A stretch of DNA of 64,000 nucleotides from Zingiber officinale (Eukaryota > Streptophyta > Magnoliopsida > Zingiberales > Zingiberaceae), in NCBI RefSeq assembly GCF_018446385.1, contig NC_056002.1, positions 34,210,063-34,274,062 of the forward strand. The letters are read 5' to 3'. Made by a program: the position numbers and the translations under genes. The notes under the pieces were generated by a model. That model had not been told where the DNA came from, did not search any database, and saw only the letters and a list, made by a program, of their open reading frames with translations. Positions 28,563 to 41,156 of this stretch are shown piece after piece (the stretch's first letter is position 1; each line of letters opens with the position of its first letter).

Positions 28563-29696
28563 CTACACATCCTCTCCATGACTATCTTCATCTTCACTAT
28601 CTTCAACATGGCTTAAGGCCATGAGAGCCATGTGCTTTGAGCTCTTCCTTTCATCTTCTTCCGATGAGCTTGATGATGAGTCGTCCCAAGTGGCTTTCAA
28701 AGCCTTCTTCTTTTTCTTGATCTTTTCCTCTTGCTTCTTCAACTTTGGACACTCCGTTTTGTAGTGCCCCTTTTTCTTGCATTCATAGCAAATTATATCA
28801 GTCTTAGTCTTAGACTCCACAAGAGATTTACCTTTTCTCTTTTTATCATTGAAAATCTTCTTGACATCCTTCTTGTCAAACTTCCTTGAATGTCTCATCA
28901 TTCTTCGAACAAAGTTTGCCATTTCACTTGATGATAGCTCTTCATCACTATCACTATCACTATCTTGCTCAGATTCTGAAGATGCCACCTTCTTCTCCTT
29001 TTTCTTTTCCTTGTGCTTCTTTTTGCTCTTTTCACCTGCAACCAAGGCTATACCTTTCTCTTTTTGGCTTGTGTTAGCTTGCTCATGCAATTCAAGTTCA
29101 CAAAATAATTCATCCAACTTTACTATTGACAAATCCCTTGATACCTTATAGGCATCCACCATGGATGACCATAATGAGTTTCTTGGGAAAGATTTCAGGG
29201 CATACCTTATGAGATCTCGATTCTCTACACTCTCTCCAACTGAATGAAGACCGTTTAAGAGTTCCTTGAACCTACCATGTAGTGAACTTACCATTTCTCC
29301 ATCCTTCATTGTGAAATTTTGAAGTTGATTTATCAAGAGGTCTCTCTTTGCAATTCTTGAATCCTTGGTGCCTTCATTTAGCTCAATGAGCTTGTCCCAT
29401 AAATCCTTGGCACTCTTGAAAGGTCCAACCTTGTTGAGTTATTCCGAGCTTAATCCACATTGAAAAGTCACAATCGCCTTTGCATTTGCTTGAACCTTTA
29501 TTTTTTGTTCAACGGTCCACCTTGGTGATTCAAGCATTCTTCCATTTTCGGTTGGCGCCGTGAATCCCTCTGTGATTGAGAACCACATGTCAATTTCGGT
29601 CATGAGATATTGTTCCATGCGGCTCTTCCAATAAGCGAAATTACTGTCTTCATAAAATGGTGGTCGTGAAGTACTATGCCCCTCCTTCAATGACAT
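28563..29696 (-). pseudogene. E3 gag with one in-frame stop
   Basis: From the ATG at 29694-29696 (MSLKEGHSTSRPPFYEDSNF) the frame runs through FAYWKSRMEQYL and the UBN2-type capsid region (INQLQNFTMKDGEMVSSLHG, RFKELLNGLHSVGE). A Lys-rich and acidic Ser tract follows, then the zinc knuckle CYECKKKGHYKTEC and an acidic tail. A single stop at 29439-29441 interrupts it after about 85 codons. Copia gag forms the capsid and binds RNA through the knuckle. Position right after the primer site agrees. Confidence 0.88.
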
Positions 29697-29753
29697 CTTG
29701 TAGCTCTTTAACTTGTGCTTTCTTGGTGATGAATCCTCAAAAGAAAACCAATG

Positions 29754-29765
29754 CTCTGATATCAC
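29754..29765 (-). other. E3 primer binding site (tRNA-iMet type)
   Basis: In minus sense TGATATCAGAGC begins one base after the LTR end. It is one base different from the standard TGGTATCAGAGC. Confidence 0.85.
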
Positions 29766-29766
29766 T

Positions 29767-31007
29767 TGTTAGGATCAGTTGAGTTAGAGGGGGGGGGGGT
29801 GAATGACTCACTTCGTTTTCTTGATCAATTTACTCTTTCGCAGCAGACACTTGAAGGCAATGCTAACTCTTGTATTTACTTGATATCCACCTCCTCAAGG
29901 AGGTGACTAGTCCAAGGATCCACACCACTCACCACTCTTCCACTATCAAAACCCTCCTTCTCGGAATCACACCGAAGGTGGAGAAACCTTACAAGATTAC
30001 AACTCTCCCTCTCCAAAGTAAAGATCACAAACACTACAATGAAGAAGAGAAGAAGGATCACAAACTTTAACCGGCTTCTTCTTTACAAGTGAGACTTCAG
30101 AAAGTGGCGGAGAGGAGAGCTTGAACACTTTTCAAATCTTGATCACTTGAAGGATTTCTAAAAACCTTTGAGAACAATGGAACAGTATATTCTTTTTGGA
30201 TGATTTGTTTTCTTTTTCTTCCACGCTTTTAAACGTCGAGAAAACTAGCTGTTTCTTACGTAGCCGTCGCCATGAATTGATTGGGCTTGTATTCCAATCG
30301 ATTCAAAGGTATCCATTGAGTGTTGTCACATTAAGATCAACGGCGTAGATCATCTGATTTGAACCTTAATCGATTTGGATTTTGCCTTGATCGATTCAGA
30401 CATGCTATGCTTCATCGCAGAATCGTAGAGCCTCTTTGAATTGATCGAACGATCGATTCAATACCTTGAATCGATCGGCTGATCGATTCAGGAGGAATTT
30501 GTGCTTCACACAGATCGTTCACCGATCGATCGGTCGATTGATTCAATACCTTGAATCGATCGACTGATCGATTCAGGAGGATTCTGTGCTTCGCACAGAA
30601 CCTTACTGATCGATCGACCGATCGATTGACTTCCCTTCAATCGATTGGCTGATCGATTCAGAGGCATTCTGCCTCACAGTTATGTCTGAATTGATTTATA
30701 AATCAATTTCTGACAGTGAGCTTAACACACATCCAATCTTCTGACTTGCAGGAGCTTCTCTTGCCAAGAATCCGGTCCCCGCCTTCTTGACTTCTCTTGC
30801 CTTGCATCTGGTCTTCTGCAAGTAAGCAAGAACTTCTTTTAGCCAAGAATCCAGTCCTCGATCTTCTTAGACTTCCCATGCATCTGGTCTTCCGACCTGC
30901 AAGAAACTCCTCCTGCAAACTCACAATGCATGTTAAATCCAACGTATTAACCTAAACTTAAATAATTGTCAATACATTGAAACTTCCAGGGCATGATTGC
31001 ACCAACA
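29767..31007 (-). repeat. E3 5' LTR (1241 bp)
   Basis: Partner of 14116-15372, with the same ends and the same palindrome array (30440-30665). The G-homopolymer is about 10 here against about 20 in the other LTR. Substitutions between the two LTRs are visibly more frequent than between the E1 LTRs, so E3 is older than E1. Confidence 0.9.
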
Positions 31008-31012
31008 AGGAC

Positions 31013-31462
31013 AACTTCCTAAATTTTATTGTCTTGCATTGACTTATACTTCTCATTCATTGTCTCGATCCACTTTTGAGAATTTGAATCTTGAATGGCT
31101 TGACGAAAGTTGATTGGATCATCCTCTGCCATACCATCATTTTCCTCATGTTCTTGGAGTAGTACTGTGTAATCATCCGAAATAGCACTCCGCTTTGCTT
31201 TAGTGGATTCACATAAAGACACTTATTCTTCATACACTAGTTCTTAAGGCCGCTGAGTTTGTTCTTTTGGGATTTGATTAACAATGTCTTGTTGTTCTTG
31301 TATTACATCATGATTATTGTCGGGAGTGAAATCTTGATCATTATCAGAAGCAATCATAGGAATACAAACCATTTCCTCTTGAAGAGTAGTGGGAATGCAT
31401 TCCGCCTTAAAGACAAGGTCTATTACTTTATTCTTCCCTCCAAACTCAATATCGTCAAAGAA
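31013..31462 (-). pseudogene. Old copia E2: integrase end and linker to RT
   Basis: Reads FFDDIEFGGKNKVIDLVF (end of integrase region), an acidic linker, then DDPINFRQAIQDSNSQKWIE and MNEKYKSM, matching the copia DP-S-A...W--AM--E--S motif before RT. It continues at 14115 across E3 and is preceded by 44369-44838 across E5 and the TRIM. Several stops are present. Confidence 0.82.
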
Positions 31463-31467
31463 CATTG

Positions 31468-32503
31468 TGTTGGGACCTTTGACATCTGCTAGAGGGGGGT
31501 GAATAGCCGATCACCCACTTCGATTACTTTATGTAATTGTTAGTACGCAACAAAATACAAAATAACTAATAAATAAAAAGACAAACCCAATGACACATTT
31601 GTTTATGTGGTTCGGAGATAAATCTCCTACTCCACGGCTATTTGTAAGGTGGACGATCCCGATCCGTCGGTGGTCGACTCTCTTGAAAACTTCATCTAGC
31701 TCAAACCTCATTTTCGGTGGAGAAACCTCACCACAACCTTGATCCAAACACCCTTAGATCATAAGAAAAACTTGGAGCACTTAGGAGACTTCTAATAGAC
31801 TTTAACCAAGTCTATTTTGTCAATCATGGCTAAGCACCCTGAGCTCTCTTAAATAGAACTTGGAAGAAAACACAAGTTGTATTTACCGCCATCAGTCGAC
31901 TGGTGTATACACCAGTTGACTGGTCCTTTAAGTGAAGCCGACCGTAGTACCTCAACAGTCAGCTACCAGTCGACTGCTATAGTGTATCAGTCGACTGCTA
32001 CAGTATACCAGTCGACTGTTACATTATATTAGTCGGCTGCTATAGTACTGCTATAGTACTATTACAGTAAACTATAAACCTAGGATTTTACCCTGAGTAC
32101 AATTTCTCATGCACTTGTCCTTGCTTACACAACCTAGACCTAGCACTCTATTCTTCTCCATCAGCTTTGTATCTCTTGGATGCCTCCCCATCCTTCACGC
32201 CTTGTCCTCTTGAGCTTCTATCGGCCTTGTCATCATTGTCAGGTCTTCACCACCAAGAGGCTGTGCCTTTGAGATTTCATCCATTACCAAATCACACTTA
32301 GACTTACGTTGCCAAAACTATATGCTTGGACTCACACAGCCAAGATTCACACTTGGACTTTTCTCCTTTGTCAAAATCACACTTGGACTTTCCTTGTTGT
32401 ACCTGTATCCTGTACACTTACAATGTATATTAAATATAACAATAAATCTAACTTAAACGTTTGCCCAAACATTAAAACCTAGGGCACCTAGATTGCTCCA
32501 ACA
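31468..32503 (-). repeat. E5 3' LTR (1036 bp)
   Basis: Carries an array of CAGTCGACTG palindromes (31895-32040; units such as ACCAGTCGACTG), the family signature, shared with the 5' LTR (43145-43300) and the solo LTR at 60158. Confidence 0.88.
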
Positions 32504-32613
32504 ATCTTCCCCTTTTTAATGTTCGACAACCCGTTTAAGCTAGGGAAACATACATGCAATAACAATGTAAATAAACATGCAAATCAAGTCATGCATAAAC
32601 ATGGAACCTAACC

Positions 32614-34630
32614 TGTTACGCAACCGCAAGTGTATGGTTTCGTCATCAGTAATAAAAGGATATCGTATCCACAGGGATTGTTAATTGAGCACTAGTTAAC
32701 TTCGCACGGCGAATTATCTAGACAAACGTAAGATTAGTTGGGAAAGAGAGTAAAAGAAAGAGAAGAGAAAAGAAAGTGAATGGATCTTGAGATGGGTTGA
32801 GATTAGAGGATGGAGGATGATAGATTCTAGGATTTGGTTTCCTTGTAATGCTAGGCGATGTTACATAGATTGTTTAGTTTCTATCCTCTATGTTCATGCT
32901 CTTGTTGGAAGTTAGATTCATTACCGACTCTCCCCTGCAGTGGATAAGCCGGCATGATCTCCTACTCCATGTCCTATGCTACTAAATGGAAGTGATCCTA
33001 TGAAGTCCGATTAACTAGACAACCCTGTCACGACGTCCCTCGATCATACAACATAGAAACACACTAACATACAATAACATAGAAATAGAAATAGAGATTA
33101 TGCCCGATCCCCTACTTCCTTATGGAGATTTGTTTCTCCTTTCAAGGTGATACCTTAGACGTCCGTTAGCAGGGTAGCCCTGTCACGACACCCCTCGGTC
33201 ATACGATCTAAGGTATCCCCCTATGGGATTAACAATTCTACACAACTATTTGATAAAATATGTAAAAGATATATATAAGTATTCACACACACACATTTCA
33301 TCAAACATGAACAAAACATCAATAAGTCATTGAATAGAAACATAGTAAATCTACATAGTTTTACATCTCCATCACATCACAAATACTTCATACATTCTAG
33401 ATCTGGAGATCTACTCCATCGCAAAGGAAGAACATCCCAAAAACATAAAGTAAAGCATACTTACAACCTTAGATGTGAGAAGAAGGGGAAGAAGAGATGC
33501 TTGCCAATGTTTCCAATGTCTTGGGGATGCCTCATTACTTCAGAGATGGACGGATCATCAAGGGATGAAAGAGAATGAAGCTCTAGGGTTTCCCCCTAAG
33601 GGGAGAACCCTTCCCCAAGGAGAGCAACAAAGTCCCAAACCCAAGATGAGTCAAAGAATGAGGATCTGGACCCTTTTATACCTCCTCCAAATTGCCCAGG
33701 AAAACTAGGATTATAGGGGTATAGTAAACTGGATTTTTCACCCATTAAACCAGGTTTTATCATGATTAACCCTGAAATAAAGTTGTATCTCTTGAAATTA
33801 TCTTCAATATGATACTTGGATCGAGCCCTAGCTCCAACCGAGCCAAAAGTTATGGTGGTTCAAAGTTTAGTCTGCAGTCTGGGCAGAGGCCTAGATGAAC
33901 CCACTATTGGGAAGCAAGACTGTGCCATTTAGCACGGGCAGACAATGCTATCTCTCTATTGGATCTGAAGAAAAGTTGTATATCTTAAAGTTATTTATGT
34001 TTTAGTATAAAGATCAACCCAAAACTCTAACCGAGCGCAAATTTATGGTCATTTTACGATCAGTCTGCAGTCTGACCAGAATTCAGCACAGCTCTATTTT
34101 GGCGTGACACAACCCCATATTCTTCATCACACGGCTGTGTGGAATCCACACGGCCTCACTCGACTTCCTCACAGGTTGAGTCACACGGTCGTGCCCTTCT
34201 TCTTCTCTGCCAAAGTCACACGACCATGTGGATTCACACGACCCTCGCCTTCCTTGTCTCTAGAAAGTTGGCACGACTATGTGCTACCTGGCCATGGGGA
34301 AGTTAACGCGGTCGTGTGGCTCACACGACCATGGCTTGATTTACCTTTGCGGGGGAGCACGATCATGCCATTTGGAACGGCCAGAACATGTTAATATCCA
34401 CACAACCGTGTGACCTACACATCCCAAGCTCCTGTGTGCGTTTTAGATCCATTTTTGTTCCAAATCGCGTCCTATCAATCAAAACAAGCAAAGAGTAGAT
34501 CTTCGAACAAAAGAAGTAGAAATATAACATTACAATGAAATAGGGTGTAACAAACATAGATTATTCTAATGAAATATAAGTAGATGTGCATCAAAGTATG
34601 CATAAAAGTATATATAATCTACGCACATCA
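32614..34630 (-). repeat. E6 3' LTR (2017 bp)
   Basis: Contains a TCACACGGYCGTGT palindrome array at about 34105-34400, partly decayed. The 5' LTR has better-preserved copies at 39660-40010. Divergence between the LTRs is obvious by eye, so this is an older insertion than E1. Confidence 0.88.
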
Positions 34631-35919
34631 CACTCCCAGACTTAAACCTTTGCTTGCCCTCAAGCAAAAGCTACAATCTAGATTCATGTGGTTAAATAGT
34701 GCATCATAATCTCTAGCAAGTCAATCTAATCCTATCAAATGATTTCAGTAGTGAGCAAGATACAAAAGTAGTTTGAGTATGACCTAAGTAGTAGTCCTCC
34801 ATGCTCAGTGCGATAGTGGCCTATGTTTATCAAGTTTCAATCCCTAAGTCTAGTCAAGTCGTCATAGAACTGTATTCCTTATGCTCTCAGCGATAGGTAC
34901 TTACCTGCCACACACTTGGTTCATCCTTCTCAATCTACCCAAGGTCTCAAAGGCGTGCTCGATATCAAGAGAAACATAGCAGTTATTTTTCTAGTAACCT
35001 AACTCGGTCTCAAAGGGGTAACTTGCTAGTTTCCACTCACGACAACTATTTTTTATATCCCTTATTCATTTTTTTTTCTTTTTTCATCATTATTTTTAAT
35101 TGATTGCAAGATGCAATACTTGAACACAAATGCATATAAGTGCAAATGTTGGGATATTTTTGATTTTTCCAAATGAGTTGACATGATTCGAGCATCATCC
35201 AGTAACCAAAATGTAGTTTGAGAAATCACCATGAAAACACTAGTACTAATCAAGTTCTATGAATCATGACTATTTTCAGAGTTTTCTACCACCAAAACTA
35301 GGTAAAGTGTATAAAGGTCCTAAAACAAGGCCAATATTTAAACTCTTATAGTAAAGACATTGCTCACTTCATGTTATCATAGATAGAAAAAGATAGATCA
35401 CTAAACATAGTAGTACCATAAGTAACCAATAAACCACATGCAATCTAGAATAAATGTGCTAGTGTTTTACATTAAGGAACAAACAATCATGATGTGATGT
35501 AAGATGCAACTAGCAAAAATTTTATTATGCAACAAGAAATGTGCAAAAACTAAGGAACATGAAAACTATACTAAGCCCAAATATCCCCTAGACTTAAACT
35601 TTTCATTGTCCCAATGAAAACTAGAAATGATATATGGATGAGGTTTTATGGAGTTTAGAGAAGTTACCAAGTGATGAGCTCCAAATGGTTTACATATTTT
35701 TGAAAATACTCCTCTATCCAATGCTCACATTTCTCCACAACTTTGAAATCTACAAAACAATAATAGACAAGAAAAATTAAGTAGAGGATATGAGTTATTA
35801 TGAAGAAAGAAATGAAAACAAGAAAGAAATAAAGACATAAAGAAAACAAGAAAGAAGAACTTGGGTTGCCTCCCAAGAAGCGCTTGTTTAAGGTCATTAG
35901 CTTGACCACCTCATTAGAT
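34631..35919 (-). other. E6 3' non-coding interior
   Basis: No gene. Near 35866-35920 is 'gcctcccaagaagcgcttgt', whose complement (ACAAGCGCTTCTTGGGAGGC) I recognise as a conserved stretch of Athila/Tat-group elements near the end of their coding region. The polypurine-like run (minus sense CTGGGAGTG) abuts the LTR. Confidence 0.6.
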
Positions 35920-36360
35920 TCATCTAAATCTCACTCTTGAAAGGATAAGATATTTCAATACCCTGGAGAGAGCTTTCAATATTGGAGTTAAAAAATGAAG
36001 TATCGCTCTCTCCATCTTCGTCTTCTTTGAAATTTTTTCAGGTGGTCGAAGACGATTCAAATTGAGCTTCCAAATATCAGCCTCATGAAAATATGCACAC
36101 TCAGAAGAAATACAAATATCCCATATACATGTTAAATAAGATAGAACCGAAACCATATTAAGATAAGCAGAATAAGAAATAAAAACTGAATCACATCCAA
36201 CAAAGTCAAATATAGGTACCTCTATAAAATTTTCTAAAAGATCACAAGAAGTACTAACCTTACTTTGCTGAGAGATACCTGAAAGTTCTAAACATGTGGA
36301 TGTGACTTCCTCTGAATCAAATGATGGTTCTGGCTCTGGCCCAGGTATTGGTCCTACCAA
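35920..36360 (-). pseudogene. E6 ORF remnant, unknown
   Basis: A 146-codon open frame following the acidic ORF and probably its continuation after a stop or frameshift. It contains short acidic and Ser-rich segments and no motif I recognise. Confidence 0.35.
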
Positions 36361-36378
36361 AGGTGGTGATTCTTGAGA

Positions 36379-37101
36379 CTATGCCAACTCTACATAAGTC
36401 CCTACACATTGGTCCACAGTATGTTCAATCTTTACAACTCTCATAATCTCTAAGGGATGTGTGGAAAAAGGAGGTGATTCTTGAGATGCTTCTTCCACAA
36501 CATAGCTCTCTACACATTCTTTCATATCATCATCATCAACACAAGCATCAAAAAATAAACCAACATCTATATTTTCAGCAGGAGAATCAGCTATAGGAGG
36601 ATCAATAACTTCACTTGCAGTTTTAAGTTGATCTACCACATCACATTCATCATCTGAAAATTCAATTTCACTATAGCATCCTGTAAAATCTGAAGGTAGA
36701 TCTGAAAACTTGTTCACCACTGCATTATCAATAAAATCCTCATCTGAAGAGTCTTCATCTTTATACACATCATGAAATCTGCACTCAACCCTACCAGTGT
36801 CATAGAATTTGTTAGGGTCTTTATCTTCATTGGACCTCACTAGCCTTTGTGGAAAAAGAACCCTTAGTGAAGGGCTTAGGAAAGGTACTTCTTTTATCCC
36901 ATATTCCCTTTGAGCTTGAGGAGAAGATTCAACTTTCTTATCTAGTGTCGGTGTGATCAAACGTTGAGGAAAAGGTACTTGTGGCCTTTGGGAACTTCCT
37001 AGAGTAATGAAACTGAGTTCATGTGGTCTTCTATTGTTCTTCTCCTCAATTCTAAACATGTCCTTTTTCAGAAGTTCTTCATGATTCTTGCCACTTCTCA
37101 A
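36379..37101 (-). CDS. E6 acidic ORF, unknown function (240 aa)
   Basis: Open frame downstream of gag with a basic start (RSGKNHEELLKKDMFRIEEK), a middle with two repeats of PFLSPSLRVLFPQRLV / PFPQRLITPTLDKKV, and a strongly acidic C-terminal two thirds (for example DEDSSDEDFIDNAVVNKF). No protease DSG/DTG, zinc knuckle or RT motif is seen. It occupies the place of protease-pol in an autonomous Athila. A linker or chaperone-like gag extension is possible, but I do not recognise it. Confidence 0.45.
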   Translation of the reverse strand: MRSGKNHEELLKKDMFRIEEKNNRRPHELSFITLGSSQRPQVPFPQRLITPTLDKKVESSPQAQREYGIKEVPFLSPSLRVLFPQRLVRSNEDKDPNKFYDTGRVECRFHDVYKDEDSSDEDFIDNAVVNKFSDLPSDFTGCYSEIEFSDDECDVVDQLKTASEVIDPPIADSPAENIDVGLFFDACVDDDDMKECVESYVVEEASQESPPFSTHPLEIMRVVKIEHTVDQCVGTYVELA

Positions 37102-37298
37102 CTTAAGATCATTATCATTTACACTAGATTTTGTATGTGTAGGAGGAAGGTCTTCTTTGAATCATTTTGAAACTATACTATCAATCTTTGTCCCAAATGT
37201 TTGAACTCCTCAATCTGTGACTTGTGAATTTTAATATTTTTGGGTGGTTGAACTTCAGTTTGTTTGACAGATTCTCTTACATTTATAGCTTGCACTTC

Positions 37299-37906
37299 TT
37301 AAATTTTTGAGGGAGATTCCATCCAACTTTTATTCGACCATTCATGGAGGTTCAATGCCACTTGATCAATTAATGTATATGCTTCATCTACACTCTTGTC
37401 CATAAAAGAACCTCCAGCTGATGAATCTAACAAACACTTATTTGAGAAAGAAATTCCCCTATAGAATATGTGTAAGGTCAGCCATTTTTCAAACCATGAT
37501 GAGGGCATTGTCTTTGTAGACTCTTGAATCTGTCCCATGCTTCAAATAATGATTCTCCATATGCCTGAACAAAATTTGTGATGCAATTCCTCATATAAAT
37601 TGTTCTACTTGGAGGGAAAAAATGCTTCAGAAATTGCTTCTCTAATTGTTTTCAACTTGTGATGCTTTGAGGACAGAGAGAATATAACCAAGCCCTTGCT
37701 TTATCCTTGATACTAAAAGGAAATGCCATCAATCGAACTGTATCTGCTGACACTCCTTCACAGTTCACCATATCACAAAGCTCTAGAAATGTCTCAAGGT
37801 GCAGATAAGGACTTTCTGATACTTCTCCTCCAAATTTGTGACCTTGTATCATGAAAATTAACTCTGTGTCTAGTTGGAAACTTTCTGCTTCAATATAAGG
37901 CTGCAC
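37299..37906 (-). pseudogene. E6 Athila-type gag, frameshifted
   Basis: Two open pieces, 37652-37906 and 37299-37538, in different frames. The first has HLETFLELCDMV...ADTVRLMAFPFSIKDKARAW and LYSLCPQSI. The broken intervening part has LFEAWDRFK; the second has WLTLHIFYRGISFSNKCLLD, SSAGGSFMDKSVDEAYTLID and NLHEWSNK. These correspond to the retrotransposon gag domain of Athila elements (F-L-FPFSLKDKAK-WL ... FYNGL ... AAGG-(L/F)-K---EAYELIE-MA-N). There is one frameshift near 37600. Confidence 0.82.
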
Positions 37907-38132
37907 AATGGGAGATAAAAAATCTTGCAGAAATGGGTGCAGAGAAATCTCTTAAGGACCTGCTTGACATGTTAGTACTCATGGTATCTAAAAAAAATTA
38001 TAAGGAAAATTAAAAATGCAGAATTAAAGACAAGAAATAAAATGCATAATGAAAACAAGAAAGAAAATGTAAAAAGAAAAAAAATATCTAGAGTAATTCA
38101 TATGTTAATCAACTAATGTTAATCGAAAACAG

Positions 38133-38150
38133 TCCCTAGCAACGGCGCCA
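38133..38150 (-). other. E6 primer binding site (Athila/Tat type)
   Basis: In minus sense TGGCGCCGTTGCTAGGGA, six bases from the 5' LTR end. This is the GGCGCCGTTGC primer sequence seen in Athila/Tat gypsy elements. Confidence 0.9.
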
Positions 38151-38156
38151 AAAACT

Positions 38157-40207
38157 TGTTACGCAACCGTAAGTGCACTGTTTCATCATCAGTAATAAAA
38201 ATATATCGTATCCACATGGACTGTTGATTAAGCACTAGTTAACATCACACGGCGAATTATCTAGACAAATGTAAGATTAGTTGGGAAAGAGAGTAAAAGA
38301 AAGAGAAGAGAAAAGAGAGAGAATGGATCTTGAGATGGATTGACCTTAGAGGATGGAGGATGATAGATTCTAGGATTTCGGTTTCCTTATAATACTAGGC
38401 GATGCTACATAGATTGTTTAGTTTCTATCCTCTATATTCATGCTCTTGTAGGAAGTTAGATTCATTACCGACTCTCCCCTGTAGTGGATAAGCCGACATG
38501 ATCTCCTACTCCATGTCCTATACTACTAAATGGAAGTGATTCCTATGAAGTCCGATTAACTAGATAGCCCTGTCATGACGCCCCTCGGTCATACAACATA
38601 GAAACACACTAACACACAATAACATAGAAATAGAAATAGAGATTATGCCCGATCCCCTACTTCCTTGTAGAGATTTGTTTCTCCTTTCAAAGTGATACCC
38701 TAGGCGTCCGTTAGCAGGGCAGTCCTGTCACGACGCCCCTCGGTCATACGATCTAGGATATCCCTCCTATGGGATTAACAATTTTACACAACTATTTGAT
38801 AAAATATGCAAAAGATATATATAAGCATTCACACACACATTTCATCAAACTTGAACAAGACATCAATAAGTCATTGAATAGAAACATGGAAAATCTACAT
38901 AGTTTTATATCTCCATCACATCACAAATACCTCCTACATCCTAGATCTGGAGATCTACTCCATTGCAAAGAAAGAACAGTCCCAAAACATAAAGTAAAAC
39001 ATACTTACAACCCTAGATGTGAGAAGAAGGGGAAGAAGAGATGCTTGTTGATGTTTCCGATGTCTTGGGGATGCTTCCTTGCTCCGGAGATGGACTGATC
39101 ATCAAGGGATGGAGGAGAATGAAGCTCTAGGGTTTCCCCCTAAGGGGAGAACCCTTCCCCAAGGAAAGGGACGAAGTCCTAGACCCAAGATGAGTCAAAG
39201 AATGAGGATCTTGACCCTTTTATACCTCCTCCAAACTGCCCAGGAAAACCAGGATTACAGGGGTTCAGTAAACCGGGTTTTTCACCAATTATACCAGGTT
39301 TTCTCATGATTAACCCTGAAACAAAGTTGTAGCTCTTGAAATTATCTTCAATCTAATACTTGGATCGAGTCTTGGCTCCAACTGAACTGAAGGTTATGGT
39401 AGTTCAAAGTTTGGTCTGCAGTCTAGGTGGAGGTCCAGATGAACCCACAGTTAGGAAGCACAGCCATGCCATTTATCATAGGTAAACAATGCTATCTCTC
39501 TGTTGGATCTGAATAAAAATTGTAGATCTTGAAGTTAGCTACGTTTCAATATAAAGATCAGCCCAAAACTCCAATCGAGCGCAAAGTTATGGCCGTTTTA
39601 TGATCAATCTGCAGTCTACCCAAAATTCAGCACAGTTCTGTTTTGGCGTGGCACGACCCTATATTCTTCGTCACACGACCGTGTGGAATCCACATGGCCT
39701 CACCCAACTTCCTTATAGGTTGAGTCACACGGCCGTGTGGCTCACACAGTCGTGACCTTCTTTTCTGCCAAAGTCACACAGCCGTGTGGATTCACACGAC
39801 TGTGGCCTTCTTTGCCTCTGGAAAGTTGGCACGGTCGTGCCATTTGGCACGACCGTGTGTTGCCTGGCCACGGGAAAGTTGACACGGTTGTGTGGCTCAC
39901 ACGGTCGTGGCTTGATTTGCCTCTGGTGGGGCAGCACGGCCGTGTCATTTGGCACGGCCAGAACATGCTAATGGCCACGCGGTCATGTGGCCTACATGGC
40001 CTAAGCTCCCGTGTGCGTTTTAGCTCCATTTTTTCTCCAAATCGGGTCCTATCAATCAAAACAAGCAAAGAGTAGATCTCCGAATAAAAGAAGTAGAAAT
40101 ATGACATTACAATGAAATAGGGTGTAACAAACATAGATTATTCTAATGAAATACAAGTAGATGTGCGTCAAAGTATGCATAAAAGTGTATATAATCTACG
40201 CACATCA
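38157..40207 (-). repeat. E6 5' LTR (2051 bp)
   Basis: Pairs with 32614-34630. The region 39660-40010 carries at least eight CACACGGYCGTG-type blocks, many fully palindromic, e.g. TCACACGGCCGTGTGG. Open frames on both strands here are translations of this array. Confidence 0.88.
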
Positions 40208-40212
40208 TAACC

Positions 40213-41156
40213 CTAGGCTCCCTTCACCTAAACTCCTCCTAGAGCTAGGATTTCTTGTAAAGATTAACTTCTTCCCCTTTGCCAATAAATGAGCAATTGC
40301 TCTCCCTTCACCTAAGCTCTCCCTTGAGTTAGGATTTCTCGTAAAGGTGTGTAGGTTTCTCACTTCAACCCAACACTTCTTCCCTTTTGCCACACATCAA
40401 AAAGACTTCCAACAATATCTTAATTATTGGACTCTTTGACCTCTAATGACCACAATTATCATATATTAACCCCATAAGGTTACATACATGTTCACCATTT
40501 TTTTTGGTCATTTTCTATTATTAGAAAACACTTCCAGTCTGTATCAGTCGACTGCCATTGACCCTGAGCTTACAGAAATATTCTGTGCTAAAAAATACTG
40601 TTACCAATAGACTGGTATCTGTACCAGTTGACTAGTACTCTAGTTTAGCAAAAATCAGTCTTTCTGACCCACTTTCAGAAATGCACCAAAAATTTCACAG
40701 ACCTCTAAAAATTCTAAATTTTGTGGAGAGGTCTATTTTACCAATGTATACTTGGAAAAATATATTTATCACAAATCCCAAGATTGATATAAAATTTAAA
40801 ACTAGCTAAATGGTTCAATTAAACCTTGACCTAAAGTCCTAGTTTTGACTTCCTCTTGATGTATCTGCCCATACTAAACCATAATGTATTCCTAGCATTA
40901 GTTTATATTACATCTATACATCAAAAATCAATTTTCAAGCAATATGAATCCAAATCATATTTTCATGCATGAAACTCAATCCAATTGTGCCAATTTCTTA
41001 GGTTTGAGACTCAAGTTCGTCTCTAAAATCCTTTGGCACATTCCATGGATCTTTTAAACTCTCAAGTAATACCCACTTGAGATCCATTTACCATTTGTCC
41101 CAAAGACTCTTTGAGCTCCCCTAAAACTCTTAACTTTAGCCACCTCCTTAGGTGAC
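40213..41156 (-). other. E5 interior, non-coding
   Basis: No coding region between the E6 insertion and the gag end. Further CAGTCGACTG-like motifs near 40545-40640 mirror those in the E5 LTR. Confidence 0.6.

Larger units (their letters stand above)
14116..31007 (-). mobile_element. E3: Sirevirus-type copia retrotransposon
   Basis: LTRs are at 29767-31007 (5') and 14116-15372 (3'), in minus sense TGTTGGTGCAATC...CCTAACA, with target duplication AGGAC at 14111-14115 and 31008-31012. In minus-strand order: primer site, gag with one zinc knuckle, coiled-coil segment, protease, integrase, RT, RNase H, then a CACTA insertion, an extra 406-codon ORF at the env position, a palindrome-rich spacer and a polypurine tract. 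Without the 6.5-kb CACTA the element is about 10.3 kb, typical for a Sirevirus. The extra ORF after pol and the palindromic LTRs fit that genus. Two frameshifts in integrase and single stops in gag and between RT and RNase H mean this copy is inactive. Confidence 0.92.
32614..40207 (-). mobile_element. E6: Athila/Tat-like gypsy element, gag only
   Basis: LTRs are at 38157-40207 (5') and 32614-34630 (3'), plus-strand ends TGTTACGCAACCG...GCACATCA, with target duplication TAACC at 32609-32613 and 40208-40212. In minus sense the primer site TGGCGCCGTTGCTAGGGA follows the 5' LTR. That primer is used by Athila/Tat-type Ty3/gypsy elements, not by copia. The interior (34631-38156) holds a broken Athila-type gag and an acidic ORF of unknown function. 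No protease, RT, RNase H or integrase is seen. It is inserted in the interior of E5. Confidence 0.9.

Noticed and set aside
32609..40212. Initial thought that the long TGTTACGCAACC repeats belong to a copia element
   Set aside because: The primer site GGCGCCGTTGC and the Athila-type gag show it is Ty3/gypsy.
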